From Anaerolineae bacterium (GTDB lineage: Bacteria; Chloroflexota; Anaerolineae; 4572-78; J111), in NCBI GenBank assembly GCA_020433785.1, contig JAGRCC010000006.1:1-6842 (forward strand): a stretch of DNA of 6,842 bases. The letters are read 5' to 3'. The notes under the pieces are model-generated. The model did no database searches, had not been told where the DNA came from, and saw nothing but the letters and a program-made list of their open reading frames with translations. The translations under genes and the position numbers were made by a program. Position 1 is the stretch's first letter; each line of letters begins with the position of its first letter. Of the stretch, positions 1 to 6,269 are shown in pieces.

Positions 1-69
1 CTCTCCAGTCGCTTCGTCAAACAAGACGAAATCGGTAAAGGTGCCGCCAATATCAATTCCCATGCGCAC
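1..69 (-). CDS. Hydantoinase/oxoprolinase A-type N-terminus (partial)
   Basis: Only the first 23 codons are inside the window; the gene runs off the left edge. The peptide reads MRMGIDIGGTFTDFVLFDEA, then TGE. The segment DIGGTFTD at residues 5-12 is the phosphate-binding turn that opens the Hydant_A_N domain (ASKHA/actin-like ATPase fold) of hydantoinase A, 5-oxoprolinase and acetone carboxylase-type subunits. These enzymes couple ATP hydrolysis to opening or carboxylation of small substrates; the substrate cannot be told from this fragment. I chose the GTG at 69-67 because an AAGGAGG sequence (87-81) lies 11 bases before it; the ATG two codons later (63-61) would be 17 bases away. The gene is separated from the CBM48 gene upstream by an intrinsic terminator, so it probably has its own promoter, which I could not identify. 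The family call is strong for so short a piece, but the subfamily is open. Confidence 0.8.
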   Translation of the reverse strand, partial: MRMGIDIGGTFTDFVLFDEATGE

Positions 70-80
70 GAGAGTTCTTT

Positions 81-87
81 CCTCCTT
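81..87 (-). promoter_or_regulatory. Ribosome binding site of the hydantoinase A-type gene
   Basis: Read on the minus strand, AAGGAGG is a full match to the Shine-Dalgarno consensus. Its 11-base distance to the GTG at 69 is a little long, but it is much better than the 17 bases to the internal ATG at 63, so it favours the GTG start. Confidence 0.7.
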
Positions 88-113
88 ATTCAGCTTCGTA
101 GTTTGTAAATGAT

Positions 114-151
114 AAAAAAAAGCATCCTATCTGAAGGCAATGATAGGACGC
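114..151 (-). terminator. Rho-independent terminator after the CBM48 gene
   Basis: On the minus strand GCGTCCTATC (151-142) pairs with GATAGGATGC (131-122) over ten positions, one of them a G-U pair, around a 10-base loop. A run of eight T follows directly (121-114). It lies 36 bases beyond the stop codon of the CBM48 gene and before the hydantoinase A-type gene. On the plus strand the hairpin is not followed by a T run, so it should work only in the minus direction. Confidence 0.9.
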
Positions 152-186
152 TTTCGCCTCTGACCAATCCAAGTAAAGTTTTTCAA

Positions 187-489
187 TTAGCCTTCGACGG
201 CAACCAAAACCGAGTTTTCACCGGCCATATCGTTAGCTACATATTTATCGGCTTGGTCATCGTTGTGCCATTCACTGCCGTTGACCAAATATTTAAACTG
301 GTATTCCTTACCGGAGTCAAGCTTAAGCGTCGTTTTCCATACCCCCTTGGTCTTGCGCAAAGGATTGGCACTTTCATCCCAGTTGTTGAATTCGCCAACA
401 ATACACGCTTCTTTGGCCTCAATACTTTCTGGCAAATAGAACGTGGCCTGGCAAACCGCCTTACTTTTCAAAAACTTTTTTTCAATCAT
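187..489 (-). CDS. Stand-alone CBM48 / isoamylase early-set domain protein
   Basis: A 100-residue protein that is almost wholly one glycogen-binding-type domain, the CBM48/AMPK-beta and isoamylase N-terminal fold (E-set, Ig-like). Visible hallmarks are VGEFNNWD at 31-38, GVW at 49-51, the strand EYQFKYLVNG at 62-71, then W74 with the D77/D78 and AD-YV-N pattern at 80-86, and a final NSVLV strand at 92-96. W37, W51, K66, W74 and N92 correspond to positions that commonly touch the alpha-glucan in this family. No catalytic domain, signal peptide or membrane segment is present, so a cytoplasmic role in binding glycogen or starch-like glucan, or a regulatory partner, is inferred. The ATG at 489 is preceded by AAGGGGA with about 5 bases of spacing. 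The gene is monocistronic by appearance: an AT-rich divergent region lies upstream and a strong terminator downstream. The plus-strand open frame across it is a shadow. Confidence 0.9.
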   Translation of the reverse strand: MIEKKFLKSKAVCQATFYLPESIEAKEACIVGEFNNWDESANPLRKTKGVWKTTLKLDSGKEYQFKYLVNGSEWHNDDQADKYVANDMAGENSVLVAVEG

Positions 490-514
490 GATGCTCCCCT
501 TACAAAATTACTGA

Positions 515-520
515 TTTATA
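515..520 (-). promoter_or_regulatory. Candidate -10 box for the CBM48 gene
   Basis: Read on the minus strand this is TATAAA, five of six matches to TATAAT, 25 bases ahead of the CBM48 start codon, which would give a leader of about 20 bases. No convincing -35 box stands 16-18 bases further upstream; that stretch holds an AAAAATTTTT tract. AT-rich DNA gives many chance matches, so confidence is low. Confidence 0.3.
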
Positions 521-623
521 AAAATTTTTCGATGACCTGTAGTAAAAATCAACCACCTAACAAGTCAGAGACTAAAAAAATTCACCGATTTTTCGATGAA
601 ATTTACCCCTAACATCTACATGA

Positions 624-632
624 TGCTATACT
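624..632 (+). promoter_or_regulatory. Candidate extended -10 element
   Basis: TGCTATACT combines the extended TG motif with TATACT, five of six matches to the -10 consensus. No good -35 box is visible; the best is TTACCC at 603-608. It points toward the 629-residue protein gene but would leave a 5' leader of more than 330 bases, so the main promoter could lie closer to the gene. Confidence 0.25.
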
Positions 633-726
633 TTGGCCAAAATTTTTCTCACATACATCTAAATCCAAAATTTTTGACCACGGAAAAGTTAATTTTTAAT
701 CGTATTAATCAATTTCCGTTGAAGAT

Positions 727-759
727 GGTAACTAAAGCTGAATTTTTTGTCAAGTTACC
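727..759. repeat. 7-bp inverted repeat
   Basis: GGTAACT at 727-733 and AGTTACC at 753-759 are exact reverse complements with a 19-base spacer that contains a T6 tract. A related GGTAACC stands at 835-841. This could be a two-half-site operator, but arms of this length can also arise by chance. Confidence 0.4.
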
Positions 760-844
760 TCAGAAAAAATCGAATTTTGATACACCTAACAATTTAATAA
801 CCCTCCATCTTCTAAAAAATCGCCTAATAACGTGGGTAACCACT

Positions 845-861
845 CTAATTTTTTCAATTAG
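845..861. repeat. Short perfect inverted repeat
   Basis: CTAATT (845-850) and AATTAG (856-861) flank a 5-base loop. The stem is weak and AT-only apart from its end pair. It has no terminator-like GC stem and no gene ends just before it, so a protein-binding site is likelier than a terminator, if it has a role at all. Confidence 0.3.
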
Positions 862-880
862 TAGAGGGGTCAGTTTGGAA

Positions 881-910
881 AATTAAAATTTTTAACGTCA
901 AATTTTAATT
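881..910. repeat. 11-bp perfect inverted repeat, possible operator
   Basis: AATTAAAATTT (881-891) and AAATTTTAATT (900-910) are exact reverse complements separated by 8 bases that include ACGT. The pair is centred about 80 bases before the start codon of the 629-residue protein gene, where an operator or a nucleoid-protein site would be expected. The arms are entirely A/T, so the chance level in such DNA is not negligible. Confidence 0.45.
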
Positions 911-960
911 CGCCGATTACGTTCAAAAATAAATAGCCTTGTTTAAACCTTTGCCTGGTA

Positions 961-967
961 AAGGAGG
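961..967 (+). promoter_or_regulatory. Ribosome binding site fixing the ATG at 975
   Basis: AAGGAGG is a full consensus match 7 bases before the ATG at 975. The frame is open back to a TTG at 939, but that codon would lie upstream of this site, so 975 is the start. CCTTT at 948-952 could pair with AAAGG at 960-964 and partly cover the site. Confidence 0.85.
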
Positions 968-974
968 CCTTATC

Positions 975-2864
975 ATGCAAGCGGCAATGAGTGCCAAAGG
1001 ATATTCTATCGTAATTTTAGTGTTGGATATGAACCGATTTATTGTACCGGAACAGCGTGAACGCTTCGAAAGTGTGCGCGGTTCAGCCGCGTTTGCAGAT
1101 GTATTGCGCCATACCTGGTTTAAATCGGTTCAAGGCCAGAAGGCCTTTTACCCCGTTGATGGGCCTTTCTCTGAAAACGGCGCTGAAGCCCGTATGTCCA
1201 CCGAGGAAGTCGGTTTTGTGACGGGCGTATTTCGCCAGTCGATGCTGGAGCATTACACCAGCCCGTGCTATGGGGTGCACAAAGGGCAAATCGAATTCCC
1301 TGAACTACCCGTTGATAACCTCCAGTTTAAAAAACTCTTTATGGATGTCTGGCAGCGTTGGAGTTTTTTTATCAGACCCACGATGACGGGAATGTTTGTG
1401 GTCACCTTAAAACGGTCCTACAAAAAGCCAACTCCGCTTCTAAGGATTGCCTCAGATATAATTGGCTTGCAGGTTTCCTTTGATGTCCCCGGCGCGCTCC
1501 AATGGCAGGACAAAATCGAAGAGCTTTATGCCGATGACGAAGAGACTCTGCGTGAGAAGCGGGAATCGGTCCAAAAATTTCTCGAATGGTTGGGAACATC
1601 GGGTCAAGACGAGAGGTTAACATTAGGTTATGCTCCGGTTCAATGGCAGATTGCCATGGAAATTTGCCGCCAATTCGTCAAAATGCTCAAGCTGCGCATC
1701 GAGCTTAATGATCATCCGACGATTAATATGTACGATCCCAAGGCTAGCCTTTCGACCCCGCTGCATGATTCGTACGTTGTGTACCACCTTGATGAGTTAT
1801 TAGCTCCGCCGGCCATGCTTCAGGATGATCAAGCCGACGATGATATAGACGGCGATGATCACGAAGCCGCGACAGCCAATCGACATCCAGAGTCAACCCA
1901 GGTGTTAGTAACGCCCCACTACATTCAATCGTCGTCGCAAATTCGGCGAAGTTTGATCCAACTCATTGAAGGGGCCGTTCTACGCCCGTCTCGCGGAAAA
2001 CACACCTCCAGCGGCCGCCAGTTTCCAAAACATCGGTTGAATTATGTCGATCAGGTCTTCAAGAATGACACGGCGACCTGGATCGATGAACTTTGCCTCC
2101 TCACCCCCCGAGCCGCCCTCATCGTGCCATCGCGCCACTTTAGCCAGCACGAACTATTTATTTCGACCCTACCAACCAGTACCAGCAAAGTAATGTATCA
2201 ATGGTATTGGGAAGCGTTGGAACGAATGTTAGAGTTTATCATCGAAGTGCGAGTTCTGGCCCAACTGGTGGAGCGAGCCAGCGCCAAGGCGCTCAACGAT
2301 TTTGTTAAAACATCCAGAGAAACCCGCGAGAGTGTGGTAAACGAAGCGATGCAGATCGATTATGACGGGCTGACTCAATTATCAGATCGGGCGGCTAACC
2401 TAAGCCGACTGGTCAGCGTTTGTCAAACATTGAGTAACCCTCAAGTTTGGAGCCGAGCTGAATACGCCGCCAATAAAGCCCGCTACCTCCTGCGTCAACT
2501 AAGCGTCCCGACGCTCCTCACCCATGCCGAGCGCAACGTCAACAATATGACCAACTTGCTCAATCACGTTGACGATCTGTACATCGCCCTTATTTCTAAA
2601 CGGAGCAGCCAACTGACCTTCTGGCTGTCGGCGGGCCTGGCCGGCGTTTCGCTGATTGTCATCCTTTACTCGCTGCCCTCTTTTTGGGCCGATATCGATC
2701 AACTAGAAAGTCACATTATTACGGCCACCATCAGGAACGCGGTGTTGCCCTTCATTATGCAGTTGGGTAACGGTCTGGCTCCGCTGGTTTTTTTAGTCTC
2801 TTTGGCCATCATCTTGATGTCACTTTGGCGAGCTATCGCTGCCTGGCGCAAAAGCCTGATGTAA
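975..2864 (+). CDS. 629-residue protein of unknown function, two C-terminal membrane helices
   Basis: I do not recognise this protein. It has no signal peptide. Residues 1-270 look like a mixed alpha/beta soluble region. A strongly acidic, probably disordered stretch (D/E-rich, 283-297) separates it from a second soluble part. Residues about 409-545 are almost entirely helical and could form a long coiled or bundled stalk. Two membrane helices follow, about 549-567 and 601-618, joined by a short loop with acidic residues, and the chain ends with the basic tail RAIAAWRKSLM. A large N-terminal cytoplasmic part, a long helix and a C-terminal hairpin of two membrane segments recalls the CorA/MRS2 group, but the GMN signature after the first membrane helix is absent, so magnesium transport is not claimed. 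The start at 975 follows AAGGAGG with 7 bases of spacing. The gene stands alone: an AT-rich regulatory region lies before it and a GC hairpin after it. Its being a real gene is near certain; its function is open. Confidence 0.9.
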   Translation: MQAAMSAKGYSIVILVLDMNRFIVPEQRERFESVRGSAAFADVLRHTWFKSVQGQKAFYPVDGPFSENGAEARMSTEEVGFVTGVFRQSMLEHYTSPCYGVHKGQIEFPELPVDNLQFKKLFMDVWQRWSFFIRPTMTGMFVVTLKRSYKKPTPLLRIASDIIGLQVSFDVPGALQWQDKIEELYADDEETLREKRESVQKFLEWLGTSGQDERLTLGYAPVQWQIAMEICRQFVKMLKLRIELNDHPTINMYDPKASLSTPLHDSYVVYHLDELLAPPAMLQDDQADDDIDGDDHEAATANRHPESTQVLVTPHYIQSSSQIRRSLIQLIEGAVLRPSRGKHTSSGRQFPKHRLNYVDQVFKNDTATWIDELCLLTPRAALIVPSRHFSQHELFISTLPTSTSKVMYQWYWEALERMLEFIIEVRVLAQLVERASAKALNDFVKTSRETRESVVNEAMQIDYDGLTQLSDRAANLSRLVSVCQTLSNPQVWSRAEYAANKARYLLRQLSVPTLLTHAERNVNNMTNLLNHVDDLYIALISKRSSQLTFWLSAGLAGVSLIVILYSLPSFWADIDQLESHIITATIRNAVLPFIMQLGNGLAPLVFLVSLAIILMSLWRAIAAWRKSLM

Positions 2865-2948
2865 CTGTAAAGCCGCCGGTTCTTGTTTTTGCCAACTCTT
2901 TTTAATTTGATTATCATTATTCCCCAACTTTAATCGAGCCAACCCCGC

Positions 2949-2971
2949 AGCCCGCCCTATCCCGGCGGGCT
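2949..2971 (+). terminator. GC-rich hairpin, possible terminator after the 629-residue gene
   Basis: AGCCCGCC (2949-2956) and GGCGGGCT (2964-2971) form a perfect 8-base-pair stem with a 7-base loop. The tail reads ACTTGTTCGTT, T-rich but without a clean T run, so termination may be partial. It lies 84 bases after the stop of the upstream gene and 47 before the start of the glycosyltransferase. Confidence 0.55.
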
Positions 2972-3006
2972 ACTTGTTCGTTAGTGTCTGCGTTGAGGTT
3001 TGCTAT

Positions 3007-3011
3007 AGAGG
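3007..3011 (+). promoter_or_regulatory. Ribosome binding site fixing the TTG start at 3019
   Basis: AGAGG ends 7 bases before a TTG at 3019 that is in frame with the glycosyltransferase. The alternative TTG at 2974 lies immediately after the hairpin stem, has no binding site, and would add 15 residues rich in Cys and Val with no family match. Confidence 0.6.
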
Positions 3012-3018
3012 CAGTAAT

Positions 3019-6000
3019 TTGAACGGAAATCAATCTAATTCCAAATGGGCGCTTGTCATCGAATGGCTGGTGGTCATCGCTATTGTGGCGCTGGCGACTT
3101 TCCTGCGCTACTGGCGCATCGGCGAGGTTCCCCCCGGTTTCAATTCCGATGAGGCAGTCGGCGCGGTGGGCGCGTTGACCACCCTGCGCGAAGGTTTCAA
3201 ATATTCTTATGAGGGGCAAGGCGGCGGCGGGGCGCTTGGCTTTTATTTTGCGGCAGTAGCGTTCTATCTATTTGGCCCATCCATCGAAACCATCCGCGGC
3301 CTGGCCGCCTGGGCCGGCGTAGTCAGCATTTTTGTCAATTACTGGGCCGTCCGCGAAGTTTTTCGCAGCACTGGCCTGAATCGTGCTCGCTGGCTGGCCG
3401 GGCTGTCAACGCTTGGACTGGCCGTCTCACTCTGGCACATCGCCGCCAGCCGCATCGCCTTCGCCGGCATCGGCGTCCCGTTCCTCATGCTGCCCTCCGT
3501 CTACTTCCTCTGGCGCGGCCTCAACGCCAACACCCGCGCTCAGCCCTCCAATTCTGCTATCTCCGGCCCTCAACTCCCAATCTCCAATCTCCAATCTCTA
3601 ATCTCTTATTTTCCTTTCATCGCCAGCGGCATCTTCCTGGGCGGGTTAATGTATATCTATCTTTCAGGGGTCTTCTTTCCCCCTTTCTATGCCAGCTTCT
3701 TCGTCGGCCAGTGGCTCATCGTCAAACTGGCGCAAAAGCTCAAATGGCCGGCTAATCCACCCGAAGCTTATATGACCACGCAATTTTGGCGTCTCTTCGT
3801 CACGGGGTTGACCACCGTTCTGCTGCTGCTGCCCGTCGTCTTTGTGCTGCTCTTCCGGCCCGAACTCGAACCGGGCACAACTCGCGCCAGCCAGGCGATC
3901 TTCACCAACCCGCAGATCAATCAGGGCGATCCGTGGGGCTTGCTCTGGCGAAGTATTGTCGGCAACTTTGGCGGGTACGGCATCTCGCTCAACTGGTTCA
4001 TCGGCCAGCTTCCGGCGCGATTAACCTTGCCGCCTACCGTCGGACTGATGGTCTTTCTGGGCTTTTTGATTTCGATCTGGCAAAGTATCCGGCGCGGACA
4101 GGCCGCTCATTTGTTCACCCTGCTCTGGTTCTGCGTGTTGCTCTTGCCTAGCATTCTGTCACCCGATATCATCCCCCACAACCTGCGCACCATCGGCGCG
4201 ACCACACCGACCTACGTCTTCGCCGCCATCTTTATTGTGACCTTGTTTGAGTCGCTGTGGGCCGCCGGTCAGCGCTGGCTCCAGCCGAACCTCACCGAGA
4301 ACCGCTTCATCTGGGTGGCCCGAGCCGCCGGTCTAATTATCGCCGTCGGATTAATTTGGCTTTTGTGGCAAGCCAACAGCCGGGCGCTCTACAACTATTT
4401 TGTATTTTATCCCCAAACCAACGATGCCAAAGCTGCTTACCACGTCTACGCCGTCGAGATGGCGGAGGAAATAAATAGCGAACCGAGCCGCGACGTCGCC
4501 TTCATTTTGCCGCGTAACACCGCCGCCGGCGACGTTTTCCGCAACTTCACCACCGACTTTCTGACCGAGCTGGCCGAACCGCCTGCCGCCCACTACTGGG
4601 TCATCGACGACGAGCGCACCGTGGCCGATGATCTAACCGCCGCCGCCGCCGAACACAACACGCTGCGGGTGGTGCGCTGGAAAACCTCCAAACACACCGG
4701 AGCCGATCCGAAAGAGGTCATCCCCTACTATCTTGAAAAATATGGCCATTACGACGGGACTAAGACGTTTGAATATTTCGATATAGACACCTACCAGCTC
4801 GATATCGCCGCTCCCGATTTCCATACCGCCGAGTCGCTCACTTCGACGGGCATCACTTTTGGCGATCAACTGGCGCTGACCGGCTATGCCCTGGGCAACG
4901 CGGGTATTACGGCTCAGGTCGATCAACCTCAGATCGCCAGTAACGATCTACTGTGGCTGCGCCTGGATTGGCAAAAAATTGCCGACCATGCTGAGAATTT
5001 AAAGGTATCGGCTCTGGTCTACAACGAAACTGGCCAGCTTGTGACTCAGGTTGACAAACTGCTCATCAGCAATATTTTACAGGTCAGCAGCAGCGATTGG
5101 GCCATTGGCGCGAACGAAGCCACTTATTTTCTCATCACAATGCCACCTGCCACCCCACCTGGCCAATACCACCTGCGATTGGCCGTCTACGGCGCGGAGT
5201 CGCTCAATCGCGTGCCCATCAGTGTTGACGACCAACCGGTCGCTGGCGCTGATCGGCTGGTTGATCTGGCGCAGTTCGAGGTGACGCCGGCCCAAAAACC
5301 GGTCACAGCCGATGACCTTGAACTGGCGCTGCCTATCCAACAGGAGTTGCTGCCGGGGCTGACCTTGGTTGGCTTTGAAACGCTGCCCGGCGACACCGTT
5401 CGCGCCGGCCAGGAAGTTGGCGCGTCCGTCATTTGGCAATTGTCCGGTGATAAGCTCACCGACGATATAACCATGCAGTTCATCGCCAAACCGGAGGAAG
5501 GCAAAAACGAATTCGCCATCTCCGAGCCCGTCGACCTGGCCGGCCCTGGCTATCCGACCTCGCAGTGGCAAACCGGTGAGATTTTGCGCGGCTGGCTCAA
5601 AGCGCGCATTCCGCCCAGTTTCGAGCCGGGCATTCACAAACTTAGCCTCAGCCTCAGCGGCCCGACTGAAGAAATCGCCCGACTGCCCCTCGGCGACTTC
5701 CGGGTTGAAGGCTGGGCCCGCAATTTCGAGCCGCCGCAGCCGCAGGTCGAAATTAAAGCCAACTACGGCGATCAAGCCGAATTGGTCGGCCTCGACGCAG
5801 CGGCCAACACTCTCTCGCCCGGCGACACGCTCAGCGCCCGACTCTACTGGCAGGCCGAATCCGAATTCGCCGAAGATTACAAAGTCTTCGTCCAACTCAT
5901 CGGCCCGGATGGCCTGCTGCACGGCCAGGTCGATCAAATTCCCGGCGGCGGCCAATTTCCCACCACCGGCTGGCTGCCCGGCGAATACATCACTGACGAC

Positions 6001-6150
6001 TATGCAGTTGCCCTGGCGAGTGACGCGCCTCCTGGCGACTATCAAATTGCCATCGGTCTCTACAATTCCAACACCGGCCAGCGCCTGCCGGTGGAGAGTC
6101 CCGACTGTCAATCAGACGCATGTTTACTGCCGGGGTTAACGGTTCAATAG
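3019..6150 (+). CDS. GT-C (GT39/PMT-like) glycosyltransferase with long repetitive C-terminal domain
   Basis: A 1043-residue integral membrane protein. The N-terminal half has about eleven or twelve membrane segments (roughly 12-29, 75-86, 92-112, 125-143, 147-166, 199-215, 216-234, 257-279, 338-354, 364-380, 396-413, 433-451). The first outside loop carries PPGFNSDEA at 38-46; the D44-E45 pair sits where GT39/ArnT-type enzymes keep their catalytic acidic residues. SRIAF at 144-148 and PHNLRTIGA at 386-394 also match patterns of bacterial PMT-like proteins. Such enzymes use polyprenyl-phosphate sugars outside the membrane; donor and acceptor are unknown here. Residues about 456-600 form a soluble linker domain, then three related beta-rich repeats follow (about 609-755, 775-898, 914-1043) sharing a G-D...R-L-x-W strand pattern and a P-G-x-Y/H turn near the end. 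The last one has C1030 and C1035, a possible disulfide. A 7-base tandem repeat (3577-3604) encodes part of the loop 169-197. A TTG start at 3019 is favoured by AGAGG. A DUF2079 gene follows 119 bases later. The family call is firm; the exact activity is not. Confidence 0.88.
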   Translation: MNGNQSNSKWALVIEWLVVIAIVALATFLRYWRIGEVPPGFNSDEAVGAVGALTTLREGFKYSYEGQGGGGALGFYFAAVAFYLFGPSIETIRGLAAWAGVVSIFVNYWAVREVFRSTGLNRARWLAGLSTLGLAVSLWHIAASRIAFAGIGVPFLMLPSVYFLWRGLNANTRAQPSNSAISGPQLPISNLQSLISYFPFIASGIFLGGLMYIYLSGVFFPPFYASFFVGQWLIVKLAQKLKWPANPPEAYMTTQFWRLFVTGLTTVLLLLPVVFVLLFRPELEPGTTRASQAIFTNPQINQGDPWGLLWRSIVGNFGGYGISLNWFIGQLPARLTLPPTVGLMVFLGFLISIWQSIRRGQAAHLFTLLWFCVLLLPSILSPDIIPHNLRTIGATTPTYVFAAIFIVTLFESLWAAGQRWLQPNLTENRFIWVARAAGLIIAVGLIWLLWQANSRALYNYFVFYPQTNDAKAAYHVYAVEMAEEINSEPSRDVAFILPRNTAAGDVFRNFTTDFLTELAEPPAAHYWVIDDERTVADDLTAAAAEHNTLRVVRWKTSKHTGADPKEVIPYYLEKYGHYDGTKTFEYFDIDTYQLDIAAPDFHTAESLTSTGITFGDQLALTGYALGNAGITAQVDQPQIASNDLLWLRLDWQKIADHAENLKVSALVYNETGQLVTQVDKLLISNILQVSSSDWAIGANEATYFLITMPPATPPGQYHLRLAVYGAESLNRVPISVDDQPVAGADRLVDLAQFEVTPAQKPVTADDLELALPIQQELLPGLTLVGFETLPGDTVRAGQEVGASVIWQLSGDKLTDDITMQFIAKPEEGKNEFAISEPVDLAGPGYPTSQWQTGEILRGWLKARIPPSFEPGIHKLSLSLSGPTEEIARLPLGDFRVEGWARNFEPPQPQVEIKANYGDQAELVGLDAAANTLSPGDTLSARLYWQAESEFAEDYKVFVQLIGPDGLLHGQVDQIPGGGQFPTTGWLPGEYITDDYAVALASDAPPGDYQIAIGLYNSNTGQRLPVESPDCQSDACLLPGLTVQ
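3577..3604 (+). repeat. Tandem heptanucleotide repeat inside the glycosyltransferase gene
   Basis: Three exact copies of CCAATCT and a fourth, CTAATCT, stand end to end. They encode residues about 187-196 in a polar, serine- and asparagine-rich loop between two membrane segments (169-197). The flanks (CAACTC before, CTTATT after) look like decayed relatives of the unit. Because 7 is not a multiple of 3, a change of one copy would shift the frame and end the protein early. Confidence 0.85.
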
Positions 6151-6226
6151 TGGACTTGCCTTTTCCGAGCGAACCATCATAATCTCAATAAGCGTAAATT
6201 TATCGAGAGGGTATGACGATGCAGTT

Positions 6227-6232
6227 TATAAT
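6227..6232 (+). promoter_or_regulatory. Candidate -10 box for the DUF2079 gene
   Basis: TATAAT is an exact -10 consensus, 37 bases before the ATG at 6270, giving a leader of about 30 bases. No -35 box is visible at the usual distance (CGAGAG at 6204-6209). Transcription continuing from the glycosyltransferase gene is equally possible, since no hairpin follows its stop codon. Confidence 0.35.
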
Positions 6233-6269
6233 AGGTTACCATGCTTAATTCGCTTCTTCGAGTAAAATA

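Larger units (their letters stand above)
490..974. other. AT-rich divergent intergenic region without a supported gene
   Basis: This 485-base stretch separates the CBM48 gene (minus) from the 629-residue protein gene (plus) and must hold both promoters. Bases 541-900 are about 31% G+C, against 50-60% in the genes to the right. A/T tracts of the AAAATTTTT type recur (520-529, 639-647, 667-675, 691-697, 741-748, 847-854, 887-893), which may bend the DNA. It also holds direct repeats (TTTTTCGATGA at 525 and 589; CCTAACA at 557, 609 and 786) and inverted repeats (727-759, 845-861, 881-910). I see no rRNA, tRNA or recognised riboswitch. An open frame of 96 codons at 596-886 has no ribosome binding site and no recognisable content, so I do not call it. 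Confidence 0.7.

Noticed and set aside
109..612. 167-codon plus-strand open frame
   Set aside because: It is antisense to the well-supported CBM48 gene, its start codon abuts the A run of the minus-strand terminator, and it has no binding site.
596..886. 96-codon plus-strand open frame in the AT-rich intergenic region
   Set aside because: There is no ribosome binding site before its ATG (GATTTTTCG), no recognisable domain, and a composition that simply reflects AT-rich DNA (Asn, Phe, Leu, Ile, Lys).
939..974. Upstream TTG start at 939 for the 629-residue protein
   Set aside because: The perfect AAGGAGG lies downstream of it and 7 bases before the ATG at 975.
3001..3009. Extended -10-like TGCTATAGA before the glycosyltransferase
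   Set aside because: It overlaps the ribosome binding site, so a transcript starting from it would lack that site, and there is no -35 box.
2974..3018. Upstream TTG start at 2974 for the glycosyltransferase
   Set aside because: It sits directly after the hairpin stem with no binding site; the TTG at 3019 has AGAGG at 7 bases.
5077..6111. 344-codon minus-strand open frame
   Set aside because: It lies fully antisense to the repeat domain of the glycosyltransferase, whose frame is supported by domain content. Long antisense frames are common in GC-rich genes, and its translation shows no family features.
6213..6248. Tiny open frame of 11 codons (MTMQFIIGYHA) before the DUF2079 gene
   Set aside because: GAGAGGG stands 7 bases before its second ATG, so translation as a leader peptide is possible. 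However, the candidate -10 box lies inside it and no attenuator hairpin is visible, so I do not call it.
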